From contig NZ_CP050831.1 in the NCBI RefSeq assembly GCF_012113595.1, positions 1,116,001 to 1,180,000 on the forward strand: a DNA stretch of 64,000 bases, in the 5' to 3' direction. The notes beneath the pieces were generated by a model. The model had not been told where the DNA came from. It did no database searches and saw only the letters and a program-made list of their open reading frames with translations. Position numbers and translations under genes: made by a program. Source of the DNA: Bacteroides faecium. Its GTDB lineage: Bacteria > Bacteroidota > Bacteroidia > Bacteroidales > Bacteroidaceae. This document shows, one piece after another, positions 40,498-50,428 of the stretch (within the stretch, counting starts at the first letter, position 1; the number at the start of each line of letters is the position of its first letter).

Positions 40498-42453
40498 ATG
40501 AGAAAAGACTTACTATTATTAGGAATTGCTGTCACTTCACTGACCGGACTATCAGGTTGTGGTAGTGACGATGAGAACACAACATGGGGTGTATCTGCAC
40601 CCGACGCCGCAATCACTGTCTCTTTACCTTCTGACTTTGCATGGAACAATGACTCAAAGGTAGGGCTTTACTGTGCACAAGCTTATGACAATGGCGCAGT
40701 TGGAGTGAACAACAAAGCCATAGCTATAACGAGTGGAGTCGGTACAAGCAACGCTGGATTAGCCAATGCTATAAAACCGGGTGAGGGAACGAACAAACTT
40801 TATGCATATTATCCTTACAGCGAAGCATTGGGAGAAAATCCCGCTAAAGTAAAGGTTACTATTCCAGTACTTCAAAAGCAGAATATGCTCAATCCTACCC
40901 AAAGCACAAATGAATATTCATTCTTTTACGGAACACAGACAGCATCTGCGGTTGACGCCAATCCAATGCCTGTAAATATTGCAATGAAAAATTTATTCTG
41001 TGTATTGGAATTCAATATAGGCACAACTGCATTTGGAGTAGGCAAGCAACTATCCGAAATCACAGTATCGACTGACGACGCCAAGTTGGCTGGTGATTTC
41101 GGAGTAAATCTGACAGCAGATAAGGTTGTCGCAGATGCCGTACCCGATGCTTCCTACACTTCTGCCAGTTCTATCACATTAAAAATGGAAGGAACAGCAG
41201 GAACATTGGCTGCAACTCCTATCAAAGCGCGTATTGCAATGAATCCGGTACAGTTAGAAGGCAAACAACTGAAAATCACCGTCAAGCTAGGAAATGATTT
41301 ATGGGAATTCAAAGAAGACGGACGCAACTATTTGGCTAACAAAGTATACTCTATTGATCTAAATCTGACAGATCCGCCACTAAATCTGAATGAAAAGGGA
41401 TATGCAAATAGTTATATGGTAGCCCAACCTAATACCGCATACAAATTTGACGCAAAAATACAGGGAAATGGCAAAGCGACCACTGGCATAACACCGGCGT
41501 CTATCAATCCAAAAGACGTCTTTATCGTGTGGGAATCCAGTTCTATACAGAATGGAGTTATCAAAGACGTAAAACTATCAGCAGATGGATTTGTTACCTT
41601 CACTACCTCTGGTAATATTGGCGGAAATGCTCTGATCGCTGTTACCGATGGCATACCGACTGAAGAATTCCCCAAAGGAACCATTTTATGGAGTTGGCAT
41701 ATCTGGAGTATCGACTATGATATCTCACAAGATGTAAATGTAACAAATTCTGATGGAGTTGGATTCCATTTCATGAATATTAATTTAGGTGCGCTAAGTA
41801 GTACTCCAGACGAAAGTGGATATGGCCTAAAATACCAATGGGGACGCAAAGACCCATTCTATTTCGACGGAATTCCTGCAGGTGGAGAGGTAACAACCGG
41901 ATTTGTAACTGAGCCAATGTATGGTTGGCAATCTAGCTCATACTCCCCCGAGGAAGGAGGAGCGGATTTATCATTATATTATTCGGCCGTATTCCCAACA
42001 GCTTTCTTCAAAAGTGGATATGGAACAAGCAACGACTGGTATGGTGTCGGTGAAGGTGTAGAAAACAGAAATAATAACTTATGGGGAAATCCTGAAAATA
42101 AATTAGGTACAAAATCTATCTATGATCCCTGTCCGGTAGGTTATCGAGTACCACCACAAGCCGCATGCAAAAGTTTCTCAAATCCTAATTATAAAAACTT
42201 CGGTTGTACATTTAAAGGTGCAGAAGGACTTTTCTTTATAGGGGCCGGCTATTTACTCCATAGTAGTGGGGGCATATCAGGAAAAGGTTATGGGGATCAA
42301 TACACATTAAGATACTGGACAACCAACACAAAAGATACAGACGCTATATCTTATAGATACGATCCTCCTGTATCAAGTCCCAGTCCATATTTCAATATCA
42401 ATCAACAAACACAACGAGCACAAGGTAGTACCGTACGTTGTATCCGTGAATAA
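40498..42453 (+). CDS. Fimbrillin-like lipoprotein with FISUMP-type C-terminal region
   Basis: The 651-residue lipoprotein (VTSLTGLSGCGSDDENTTWG) has a fimbrillin/Mfa-like N-terminal half (AWNNDSKVGLYCAQAYDNGA, KLYAYYPYSEALGENPAKVKV, AMKNLFCVLEFNIG, GDFGVNLTADKVVADA). The C-terminal half (WSWHIWSIDYDI, GLKYQWGRKDPF, YDPCPVGYRVPPQAACKSF, STVRCIRE) is of the Fibrobacter-type FISUMP/sulfatase-like cell-surface kind. The combination suggests a surface-exposed binding or structural protein. It is the last gene of the ECF-controlled operon and is followed by a strong hairpin. Confidence 0.75.
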   Translation: MRKDLLLLGIAVTSLTGLSGCGSDDENTTWGVSAPDAAITVSLPSDFAWNNDSKVGLYCAQAYDNGAVGVNNKAIAITSGVGTSNAGLANAIKPGEGTNKLYAYYPYSEALGENPAKVKVTIPVLQKQNMLNPTQSTNEYSFFYGTQTASAVDANPMPVNIAMKNLFCVLEFNIGTTAFGVGKQLSEITVSTDDAKLAGDFGVNLTADKVVADAVPDASYTSASSITLKMEGTAGTLAATPIKARIAMNPVQLEGKQLKITVKLGNDLWEFKEDGRNYLANKVYSIDLNLTDPPLNLNEKGYANSYMVAQPNTAYKFDAKIQGNGKATTGITPASINPKDVFIVWESSSIQNGVIKDVKLSADGFVTFTTSGNIGGNALIAVTDGIPTEEFPKGTILWSWHIWSIDYDISQDVNVTNSDGVGFHFMNINLGALSSTPDESGYGLKYQWGRKDPFYFDGIPAGGEVTTGFVTEPMYGWQSSSYSPEEGGADLSLYYSAVFPTAFFKSGYGTSNDWYGVGEGVENRNNNLWGNPENKLGTKSIYDPCPVGYRVPPQAACKSFSNPNYKNFGCTFKGAEGLFFIGAGYLLHSSGGISGKGYGDQYTLRYWTTNTKDTDAISYRYDPPVSSPSPYFNINQQTQRAQGSTVRCIRE

Positions 42454-42490
42454 ATCTCTCTCTTAGATATTTAATTTAACATTAATGAAT

Positions 42491-42524
42491 AGAAGAGCTG
42501 TCTCCGGGAGGAAACAGCTCTTCT
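42491..42524. terminator. Hairpin terminator after the ECF-controlled operon
   Basis: AGAAGAGCTGT (42491-42501) pairs perfectly with ACAGCTCTTCT (42514-42524) around a 12-nt loop. It lies 38 bp after the fimbrillin-like stop. The T-run is weak, so termination may be partial. A reading frame starting at 42485 runs through it and is not the ribonuclease R start. Confidence 0.65.
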
Positions 42525-42620
42525 ACTCATTTAATCGGATGATTATCTGTCTTTTTCGAAAACAGCCCGCCACAAAACATAAAATACAAGACAGCAAAGA
42601 CAATTTTTCTTCCCCCAAAG

Positions 42621-42651
42621 TTTCCATAAGGAAAATAATCGTCTATCTTTG
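42621..42651 (+). promoter_or_regulatory. Promoter of ribonuclease R gene
   Basis: TATCTTTG (42644-42651) is a full -7 match, with TTTC (one mismatch to TTTG) 19 bp upstream at 42621-42624. It lies 28 bp before the ATG at 42680 and confirms that start. Confidence 0.65.
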
Positions 42652-42679
42652 TAACTACATATTTTTAAAAGACTACATT

Positions 42680-44836
42680 ATGGCGAAAAAGAAAGAAAAG
42701 AAAGAGAAAAAAGCCGGCAAGAGAATGAGTAAGAAAGAGCTGGCAGCGTTGTTAATAGACTTTTTCCATGCCAAACCCAATGAGACTCTAAGCATGAAAT
42801 ATATTTTCTCGGAATTGCGTCTCACCACCCATCCCCAGAAAATGCTATGCGTCGATATACTGCATGACCTTTTAGATGACGATTATATCAGTGAAATAGA
42901 AAAAGGAAAGTTCCGCCTGAACAGTCACGGAACAGAAATGACAGGTACTTTCCAACGGAAGAGCAACGGTAAGAACTCGTTTATTCCCGAAGAAGGGGGC
43001 GACCCGATATTCGTGGCCGAACGTAATTCCGCACATGCGATGAATAACGATAAGGTAAAGATAACCTTCTATGCCAAACGGAAGAACAGAGAAGCCGAAG
43101 GAGAAGTCATTGAAATACTGGAACGTGCCAACGACACTTTCGTCGGAACGCTGGAAGTGGCTAAGTCATACGCATTCCTGGTGACGGAGAACCGTACGCT
43201 AGCCAATGACATCTTCATCCCGAAAGATAAGCTGAAAGGTGGAAAGACCGGAGACAAGGCAATCGTAAAAGTCACCGAATGGCCGGACAAGGCAAAAAAT
43301 CCTATCGGGCAAGTAATAGATATATTAGGGCAGGCTGGTGACAACACCACAGAGATGCACGCCATTCTCGCAGAGTTCGGTTTACCTTATGTATATCCGA
43401 AATCAGTAGAAACGGCAGCCGACAAAATTCCTGCCGAAATCTCTGCCGAAGAGATTGCCAGACGCGAGGACTTCCGCAAGATTACCACTTTTACCATCGA
43501 CCCGAAAGACGCCAAAGACTTCGACGACGCACTCTCTATCCGTAAACTTAAAGACGGCCTATGGGAAGTAGGCGTACATATCGCCGACGTGACGCACTAC
43601 GTGAAAGAAGGCGGAATCATCGACAAGGAAGCTGAGAAACGTGCCACTTCCGTCTACCTCGTAGACCGTACCATCCCGATGCTTCCCGAACGCCTGTGCA
43701 ACTTCATCTGTTCACTCCGTCCGAACGAAGAAAAGCTCGCATTCTCCGTCATCTTCGACATCACCGAAAAGGGAGAAGTCAAAGACTCACGCATCGTACA
43801 TACAGTTATCAATTCCGACCGCCGCTTCACCTACGAAGAAGCGCAGCAGATTATTGAAACCAAAGAAGGCGACTTCAAAGAAGAAGTGCTCATGCTGGAT
43901 ACCATTGCGAAAGCACTTCGCGAGAGACGATTCACCGCGGGAGCCATCAACTTCGACCGTTACGAAGTGAAATTTGAAATCGACGAGAAAGGAAAACCTA
44001 TCAGCGTTTATTTCAAAGAATCGAAAGACGCCAATAAGCTCGTTGAAGAATTCATGCTGCTTGCAAACAGAACCGTGGCAGAGAAAGTAGGCCGGGTACC
44101 CAAGAACAAGAAAGCCAAAGTACTTCCTTACCGTATCCACGACCTGCCCGACCCGGAAAAGCTGGAGAACCTGTCGCACTTCATCGCCCGCTTCGGTTAT
44201 AAAGTACGTACGAGTGGGACAAAGACGGATATTTCAAAATCCATCAACCACCTGCTGGACGATATTCATGGAAAGAAAGAAGAGAACCTGATAGAAACCG
44301 TGTCCATCCGCGCTATGCAGAAAGCACGTTATTCTACACATAATATCGGTCACTACGGATTGGCATTCGATTACTATACGCACTTCACCTCGCCCATCCG
44401 CCGGTTCCCGGACATGATGGTACATCGGTTGGTAACTAAATACATGGACGGAGGACGCAGCGTATCCGAAGCCAAGTATGAAGACCTATGCGACCACAGT
44501 TCGAACATGGAACAAATAGCAGCCAATGCCGAGCGTGCTTCCATCAAATACAAACAAGTGGAATTCATGAGCGAACGACTGGGACAGATTTATGACGGCG
44601 TCATCTCCGGCGTAACCGAATGGGGGCTATACGTCGAACTGAACGAGAATAAATGCGAAGGTCTCGTACCTGTCCGCGATTTGGACGATGACTATTACGA
44701 ATTCGACGAAAAGAACTACTGTCTCTGCGGACGTCGCAAAAATAAGATATACAGTTTGGGAGACGCTATCACCGTCCGTGTAGCACGTGCCAACCTGGAG
44801 AAGAAACAGCTCGACTTCGAATTAATTGAAAAATAA
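42680..44836 (+). CDS. rnr: Ribonuclease R (RNase II/R family 3'-5' exoribonuclease)
   Basis: RNase R degrades structured RNA 3' to 5'. The 718-residue protein opens with a Lys-rich segment (MAKKKEKKEKKAGKRM), then a winged helix, cold-shock domains, and the RNB catalytic domain with the metal-binding cluster IDPKDAKDFDDA (Asp274, 277/280, 282, 283). HYGLAFDYYTHFTSPIRRFPD and a C-terminal S1 domain (IYDGVISGVTEWGLYVELNENKCEGLVPVRDL) follow. A frame opening at 42485 would add 65 residues but includes the terminator hairpin and promoter, so it is rejected. Confidence 0.95.
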   Translation: MAKKKEKKEKKAGKRMSKKELAALLIDFFHAKPNETLSMKYIFSELRLTTHPQKMLCVDILHDLLDDDYISEIEKGKFRLNSHGTEMTGTFQRKSNGKNSFIPEEGGDPIFVAERNSAHAMNNDKVKITFYAKRKNREAEGEVIEILERANDTFVGTLEVAKSYAFLVTENRTLANDIFIPKDKLKGGKTGDKAIVKVTEWPDKAKNPIGQVIDILGQAGDNTTEMHAILAEFGLPYVYPKSVETAADKIPAEISAEEIARREDFRKITTFTIDPKDAKDFDDALSIRKLKDGLWEVGVHIADVTHYVKEGGIIDKEAEKRATSVYLVDRTIPMLPERLCNFICSLRPNEEKLAFSVIFDITEKGEVKDSRIVHTVINSDRRFTYEEAQQIIETKEGDFKEEVLMLDTIAKALRERRFTAGAINFDRYEVKFEIDEKGKPISVYFKESKDANKLVEEFMLLANRTVAEKVGRVPKNKKAKVLPYRIHDLPDPEKLENLSHFIARFGYKVRTSGTKTDISKSINHLLDDIHGKKEENLIETVSIRAMQKARYSTHNIGHYGLAFDYYTHFTSPIRRFPDMMVHRLVTKYMDGGRSVSEAKYEDLCDHSSNMEQIAANAERASIKYKQVEFMSERLGQIYDGVISGVTEWGLYVELNENKCEGLVPVRDLDDDYYEFDEKNYCLCGRRKNKIYSLGDAITVRVARANLEKKQLDFELIEK

Positions 44837-45013
44837 CGAAAGTCGCTGTCATTAGCTGCGCTCAAAACATTCTTTGATTTTTAGTTCAAGGAATAGTCAG
44901 ACAACTACAAGAAGGAAGAATCCGCTTTTCATATAAACATCAAGAGCAGATTCTTCGCTTCGCTTGAATGACAGAAACTACGTTCCATCCTATTATAAGA
45001 TAACTCAGAATCT

Positions 45014-45493
45014 ATGAAAACCCTTATTATTGAAGATAAACAACGAATCGAATCCATTATCCTTCACTGTGACGCCTGCTTTGTAGGCATCATAGACCTG
45101 GAAGGTAATCCATACGTAGTTCCGATGAACTTCGGTTATGAAAACGGCGTTATCTATCTCCACTCCGGCCCCGAAGGCAGCAAAGTGGAAATGCTGGAAC
45201 GCAACAACCATGTCTGCATCACTTTCAGTCTCGGACACAAACTCGTCTACCAACACGAAAAAGTAGCTTGCAGCTACAGTATGCGTTCCGAAAGTGCTAT
45301 GTGTCGCGGGAAAGTGGAGTTCATCGAGGATATGGACGAGAAACGCAGCGCATTGGACATCATCATGCGCCATTACACGAACAATGAATTCAGCTACTCC
45401 GACCCGGCTGTCCGCAATGTCAAAGTATGGAAAGTACCGGTAGACCAGATGACAGGAAAAGTCTTCGGTCTGCGAGCCGATGAAAAGCCATGA
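45014..45493 (+). CDS. Pyridoxamine 5'-phosphate oxidase-like FMN-binding split-barrel protein (NimA-like)
   Basis: The 159-residue protein has the split-barrel flavin fold: CDACFVGIIDLEGNPYVVPMNFGYENGVIYLHSG, GSKVEMLERNNHVCITFS, and YSMRSESAMCRGKVEFIED. It resembles NimA/5-nitroimidazole reductase-type family members, but the sequence alone does not show drug reduction. Its stop codon overlaps the HTCS start (ATGA, 4 bp), an unusual coupling of a flavoprotein to a glycan sensor. The 177-bp gap before it holds a weak hairpin (AAGAATC 44916 / GATTCTT 44949). Confidence 0.85.
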   Translation: MKTLIIEDKQRIESIILHCDACFVGIIDLEGNPYVVPMNFGYENGVIYLHSGPEGSKVEMLERNNHVCITFSLGHKLVYQHEKVACSYSMRSESAMCRGKVEFIEDMDEKRSALDIIMRHYTNNEFSYSDPAVRNVKVWKVPVDQMTGKVFGLRADEKP

Positions 45494-48400
45494 AACGGCT
45501 TCTGACATTCTGCTTATTCACAATTATCCTTCTGTTACCTGTTTTTCCCATTCCCTCGCAATCAGAAAAGCAGGTAAACAGCCATTCTTTTACCTATCAG
45601 TACCTCACCACCAAGGAAGGACTAAGCAACCAGCGCGTCTTTTCCATCCTCGAAGACAAGAAAGGTTTCATATGGATTTCCACCCGTTCGGGCGTAGACT
45701 GCTTCAACGGCAGAAACGTGAAGAACTACAACCTCTTCGGAGAAGACATCATCGTGGACGGAGCCGGTCGCATGATTTACCTGACCAAAGACTCGCATGA
45801 AACACTCTGGGCATACACAAGCGCCGGCAAAGTATTCAAATACGACCCGATATCCGATGCCTTTACACTCGAGATTGATGTAGCCGAGCTGACCGAAAGC
45901 GGAATTCTATTGAACGACCTCTTCATAGATTCGTCCGACCATTTCTGGTTCGGACTGAAAAACGGCCTGTTCCGCTATGACCACTCCAGAGGCAACATAG
46001 AGAACCTGCTGAAAGGGAAATGTATCAACTCCCTACATTTCTCCCCGGCAAACGAAACTCTATACATCGCCACTACCGAAGGACTTTACGAACTCAATCT
46101 ACAGAACGGAGAAGTCACTTCCACATCAGAAGCCATTTCCACGCTACCCGGCTTCTATATCCAGTCCGTATTCTACGATTCCGCAACATCTCTTCTGTGG
46201 ATAGGGACGTTCAATTCCGGAATAAAAGTGCGGGATATCCGCACGGGCAACTACCTGTCCAATGAATCACTGGAGCAATTGCCTCATCTCCCCTATCGTT
46301 CCATCATCCCTTATGACGAACGGACACTATTACTGGGAGTAGACGGAACAGGCGTATATGCAGCCACCCGCGACGCAAAATCCTCATGGTCTTTCCTCAA
46401 CGCCAACCAGGAAGAAGAGGGTGAACTGAAAGGTAACGGCATCTATGCCCTCTGCAAAGACAACTCTTCCAATCTATGGATTGGAAGCTACACAGGCGGT
46501 GTCGCCTACGCCAACCCGAAAAGATATTTCTTCGAACTCACCCGGCACGAATACAAAAATCCGCAATCGCTGACAAACAACCACGTCAACGCAATCCTCG
46601 AAGACGACGAAGGCGACCTATGGTACGCTACCAATCAGGGCATCAGCGTACACTTGACAAAGTCCGGCACCTGGAAACACTTCCTGAAAGAAAACGTATT
46701 CCTGACGCTCTGCAACGATGGAGCCGGCAACGTATGGACAGGCGGTTACGGCACAGGCGTGTATTGCCTCAACAAATACACAGGCATCCGCCGCCATCTC
46801 ACCACCGACCGCCCGGGCACACTGACCACCAACTACATCTACTCCATCCTGAAGGACGAAAACAAAGACCTGTGGTTTGGCGGCATGTACGGCAACCTCG
46901 TCAGATACACCCCACCCCAGGCGGGTAAAGCAGAAGAGTTCACCTCATACGACATCACGCTTATAAACTCGATAACCACAGTCAACAAAGACACCCTGGC
47001 ACTAGCCACAGCCAACGGACTTTACCTATTAAATAAACAGACGGGAAACTTCAAACAATACTTCACCTCGCCTTCCAATGCCGACACCCGGAGCAACAGC
47101 TTCATCTATTCCATGTATTTCCTGACCCCCGATAAAGTATGGTTCGGAACAGACGGCGGCGGCATCAACCTGCTGGACTTGCAGACGGGCAAAGCCGTCA
47201 CCTACTCCACCGCAGACGGTCTGCCTTCCAACTACGTTTACAGCATCCTGCCCGACAACGAAGGTCATTTATGGCTCAGCACGGACAAGGGACTGGCATA
47301 CATCACCCCGTCCCCCACACCGGAAATAACCAACATCGGCTTCCTCGACGGACTGGCAAACGAATTCAACTTCATGTCCTACACCCGCCTGAGAAACGGG
47401 GATTTCATCTACGGAAGCACCAACGGCGCCGTACGCTTCAACCCGGAAAACTTCACCCGTCATCTCTACGAAGCCCCTTTGCTCTTCACCTCTTTCGAAG
47501 TGCCGCAGAAATCGCGCGAAAAGACCGAAGAGAAGAAGATACAATTCAACCGTATGCTGAACGAAGGAAAAACGATTCAACTGAAATACAACGAGAACTC
47601 GTTCCTTATCTCTTTCATCTCCGTCTCCTACCAGTATCAGCAGGACATTCAATACAGCTACCAACTGGAAGGCTTCGAGCAGACCTGGAGTGCCCCGACC
47701 GGCGAACTCAGCATCCGGTACACCAATATCCCACCGGGCGACTACACTTTCCGCGTGAAAAGCATGAGCAAGAACGGCGGACAGCAACTGGACGAGCAGA
47801 CCATCCGCATACACATAGCGCAGCCTTACTGGAACACCGCCCTCGCCTGGCTGATATACATCATCCTGCTGGCAGGAATCACCTATTTCGTATGGCGTTT
47901 CTTTGCCAACAAAATGGAGAAAAAGCATTTCTCCGAAAAGATACAGTTCTTCATCAACACCGCCCACGATATCCGCACTCCGGTGACGCTTATCATGGCT
48001 CCCCTCGGCGACCTGAGCAAAGAAGAAGGGCTCACCAAAGAAGGAAAAAGATACCTGCAAATCGCCCGCAAGAACACAGAGAAGCTGTACAACCTGATTA
48101 CCCAGCTACTCGACTTCCAAAAGATAGACACCACCCACCTCACCCTGCAAGTAGCCGAATATGACCTGAAATCATACTTACAGGAAAAGGTTCTCAGCTT
48201 CCAGACACTCTGCGAAAGCAAACAAATCCGTATGCAGTTACTCCTGCCGGATTCCCCCGTCTCCCTTTGGATGGATAAGGACAAAGCGGATAAAATCTTC
48301 GACAACCTCTTCTCGAACGCAGTGAAATACACTTCCACAGGCGGAGAAATCACCATCAAGGCAGAACATAACGACAAGAAGATAACCATCGCAGTGAAAG

Positions 48401-49581
48401 ACAACGGTATAGGTATCCCGCGCAAAGCGCAGCGTTATATCTTCTCCAATTTCTACCGTGCCGAAAATGCCGTCAACTCCAAAGAGACAGGCAGTGGCAT
48501 CGGTCTGCTTCTCACCCGCCGGCTTATGAAACTGCACAAAGGGCATATCTCTTTCAGCAGCAACGAGGGCGAAGGCTCCACCTTCCTGCTTACTTTCCGC
48601 AAGGGCAACCGCCATCTGGCAAGATACATCGTCCCTGCCCGGATAGACGCTTCCATCATTCCCGCCACCGAACCGGTTACGGAAGTCATCGAACCGTCCG
48701 ACTTGTTATCCGACTTTCCTGACTTGTCCGATACCGATTTATCCGACACCAATTTGCCCAACACCGACAATAACAACCCACAAACGGACAAATCCAAAGA
48801 ACGGATAATGATAGTAGAAGACAACGACGAACTCCGCTTCTACCTCAAAAAAACATTCGCGCCTATCTATTCCGTTATCGACAAGCCCGACGGCGAATCG
48901 GCTCTCGAATACTTGAAAGACAAATCCGTAGAACTGATAATCTCCGATGTCATGATGCCGGGCATCCAGGGAGACGAGCTCTGCCGCCGTATAAAATCGG
49001 ACTTCGCTACCTCGCATATCCCCGTCATCCTGCTGACTGCCAAGACAGAGAAAGACGCCATCCTCGAAGGACTGGAAAGCGGTGCGGACGACTACCTGAC
49101 GAAACCCTTTGACACGGAAATCCTAAAAACCAAAATCAAAGGAGTATTGCAGAACCGCAAAATTATGCGGGAGTATTTCCTCTCTCATTCGCTCAGTCCC
49201 GCTCCTGCTGCCGCTACTCCAAACGAAGAAAAAGAAAACGCAGAATGTGCCGCCGGTCTCCTGTCCCCCATGGACAAGGAATTTCTCGAACGCTGCACCA
49301 GACTCGTCACGGAGAACCTGGCAAACCCGGACTTCACCATCAACCAACTCTGCCGCGAAGTGGCACTCAGCCGCACCCTGTTCTACGAAAAGCTGAAAGC
49401 CCTGACAGGACAAGCGCCCACCGAGTTTATCAAGCTGCTGCGTATGACGGAAGCCGCCAATCTATTGAAACAACAGATTCCGGTGCAGGAAGTCGCCCTA
49501 TTGGTAGGCTTCACCGATGCAAAGTATTTCAGTACGGCATTCAAGAAGCATTATGGGGTTTCTCCAAGCAAGTTCCTCTAA
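45490..49581 (+). CDS. Hybrid two-component system sensor/regulator (HTCS)
   Basis: The 1363-residue protein combines a sensor kinase and its regulator in one chain. A signal peptide is followed by a periplasmic beta-propeller of Reg_prop repeats (LSNQRVFSILEDKKGFIWIST, LTNNHVNAILEDDEGDLWYAT, LPSNYVYSILPDNEGHLWLST) to about residue 680. A Y_Y_Y domain, one transmembrane helix (about 784-803), HisKA with phospho-acceptor His826 (TAHDIRTP), HATPase_c (DNGIGIP, GSGIGL), a receiver with Asp1153 (ISDVMMPG) and a C-terminal AraC-type HTH complete it. It should sense an oligosaccharide and activate the PUL at 52477 onward, from which it is separated by 2.9 kb of accessory DNA. Confidence 0.96.
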   Translation: MKRLLTFCLFTIILLLPVFPIPSQSEKQVNSHSFTYQYLTTKEGLSNQRVFSILEDKKGFIWISTRSGVDCFNGRNVKNYNLFGEDIIVDGAGRMIYLTKDSHETLWAYTSAGKVFKYDPISDAFTLEIDVAELTESGILLNDLFIDSSDHFWFGLKNGLFRYDHSRGNIENLLKGKCINSLHFSPANETLYIATTEGLYELNLQNGEVTSTSEAISTLPGFYIQSVFYDSATSLLWIGTFNSGIKVRDIRTGNYLSNESLEQLPHLPYRSIIPYDERTLLLGVDGTGVYAATRDAKSSWSFLNANQEEEGELKGNGIYALCKDNSSNLWIGSYTGGVAYANPKRYFFELTRHEYKNPQSLTNNHVNAILEDDEGDLWYATNQGISVHLTKSGTWKHFLKENVFLTLCNDGAGNVWTGGYGTGVYCLNKYTGIRRHLTTDRPGTLTTNYIYSILKDENKDLWFGGMYGNLVRYTPPQAGKAEEFTSYDITLINSITTVNKDTLALATANGLYLLNKQTGNFKQYFTSPSNADTRSNSFIYSMYFLTPDKVWFGTDGGGINLLDLQTGKAVTYSTADGLPSNYVYSILPDNEGHLWLSTDKGLAYITPSPTPEITNIGFLDGLANEFNFMSYTRLRNGDFIYGSTNGAVRFNPENFTRHLYEAPLLFTSFEVPQKSREKTEEKKIQFNRMLNEGKTIQLKYNENSFLISFISVSYQYQQDIQYSYQLEGFEQTWSAPTGELSIRYTNIPPGDYTFRVKSMSKNGGQQLDEQTIRIHIAQPYWNTALAWLIYIILLAGITYFVWRFFANKMEKKHFSEKIQFFINTAHDIRTPVTLIMAPLGDLSKEEGLTKEGKRYLQIARKNTEKLYNLITQLLDFQKIDTTHLTLQVAEYDLKSYLQEKVLSFQTLCESKQIRMQLLLPDSPVSLWMDKDKADKIFDNLFSNAVKYTSTGGEITIKAEHNDKKITIAVKDNGIGIPRKAQRYIFSNFYRAENAVNSKETGSGIGLLLTRRLMKLHKGHISFSSNEGEGSTFLLTFRKGNRHLARYIVPARIDASIIPATEPVTEVIEPSDLLSDFPDLSDTDLSDTNLPNTDNNNPQTDKSKERIMIVEDNDELRFYLKKTFAPIYSVIDKPDGESALEYLKDKSVELIISDVMMPGIQGDELCRRIKSDFATSHIPVILLTAKTEKDAILEGLESGADDYLTKPFDTEILKTKIKGVLQNRKIMREYFLSHSLSPAPAAATPNEEKENAECAAGLLSPMDKEFLERCTRLVTENLANPDFTINQLCREVALSRTLFYEKLKALTGQAPTEFIKLLRMTEAANLLKQQIPVQEVALLVGFTDAKYFSTAFKKHYGVSPSKFL

Positions 49582-49593
49582 AACGTGAAGTTG

Positions 49594-49693
49594 AACTACG
49601 AATCTATAGATAACCAATGAGCTGTGTTAAATAGCCTATATATCTTGTATATACAATACATATATTACACCTTTGCAGCAAATACTTAAAATT
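49594..49693 (+). promoter_or_regulatory. Degenerate copy of the toxin-antitoxin promoter/operator
   Basis: From 49621 the sequence copies that at 51179 onward, including the palindrome core TTGTATATACAA (49645-49656). The -7 box is changed to CACCTTTG and the outer palindrome arms are broken, so expression is probably weaker than at the intact copy. Confidence 0.5.
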
Positions 49694-49921
49694 ATGACAG
49701 CATCACATGACAAAAGCCTGGAAGCTTTTATCGAAAACACTTCAACAGCTAAAGCTGATAATATAAGTGTGGAAGTTTCAACCAACCCAAGTCCAAGTGG
49801 CGACTCATGGTTTGATGACCCTAAAAACATGGAATCCGTCATGCGTGGAATCGAAGATGCGGAACAGGAAAGAACCAAAGCCTATTCAATGGATGAAATC
49901 AAAAATCTGTTAGAGGTATGA
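49694..49921 (+). pseudogene. Truncated antitoxin copy (no toxin partner)
   Basis: The 75-codon frame matches the antitoxin at 51252-51554 almost throughout: SLEAFIENTSTAKADNISVE and STNPSPSGDSWFDDPKNMES against the intact copy, ending SMDEIKNLLEV. An internal deletion removes about 25 residues after the first codons (the ribbon-helix-helix N terminus LEKKRKNIDLPVDTLQKLS). The copy continues through the toxin start (TATGATTTATAA) and then diverges, so the toxin is lost. Without its DNA-binding part it could still bind YoeB-type toxin, but decay is the simpler reading. Confidence 0.7.
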
Positions 49922-49984
49922 TTTATAATGCACTATACATGAAGATACATTGGTATATTAATTCATGATGATACTGTTTATGAA

Positions 49985-50428
49985 CTAGTCCGATTTTATT
50001 CTCTTGAATATCATACACAATTTCTTTAGCCAACAAGTGCGGCAGGTAGTTCGTACTAAAGCAAGTTCTTTTTCCAACTTCTGCACTTGGCAGCATTGTT
50101 TCTTCCATTTATCCTGTAGTTCATCATACAGGTATTTTGCCGATTTATATACTATGATATCTTTGTCCTGCTTGCCCAAGAGCGACAGGTACATTGAACA
50201 AAGTTTGGAATGGTCTATACAATACCGTTCCAGTTTATCGACATACATCAGTGTTAACCCATTCTTATTCCGATTTACAAAATCCTGAACGCTTTCGTCA
50301 TCTATGATGTCAACACCGGGTCTTTCGTAATCCACGGTGATTTCCCGCATTGCTATCAAAACCCAGACATATTCTGTCTCATATCCGTACTTTGCGGCTA
50401 CTTCCTCTATGCTGCTCCATTGTGCCAT
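49985..50428 (-). CDS. Small protein, unknown function (helical, HTH-like N terminus)
   Basis: The 147-residue protein has SIEEVAAKYGYETEYVWVLIAMREI at the N terminus, an HTH-like run resembling MerR/excisionase folds. A middle part (SKLCSMYLSLLGKQDKDIIVYKSAKYL) and a coiled, Lys/Cys-rich C terminus (CCQVQKLEKELALVRTTCRTCW) follow. Part of its gene (50145-50203) is repeated at 51121-51179. It is preceded by a long structured non-coding region. No family was recognised. It points toward the decayed antitoxin and away from the intact toxin-antitoxin pair. Confidence 0.6.
   Translation of the reverse strand: MAQWSSIEEVAAKYGYETEYVWVLIAMREITVDYERPGVDIIDDESVQDFVNRNKNGLTLMYVDKLERYCIDHSKLCSMYLSLLGKQDKDIIVYKSAKYLYDELQDKWKKQCCQVQKLEKELALVRTTCRTCWLKKLCMIFKRIKSD

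Noticed and set aside
42485..42679. 65-codon N-terminal extension of ribonuclease R
   Set aside because: It contains the terminator hairpin at 42491-42524 and the promoter at 42621-42651.
47139..48164. 341-codon plus-strand frame in the HTCS
   Set aside because: It is another frame of the HTCS gene and its Arg/His/Pro-rich sequence has no domain.
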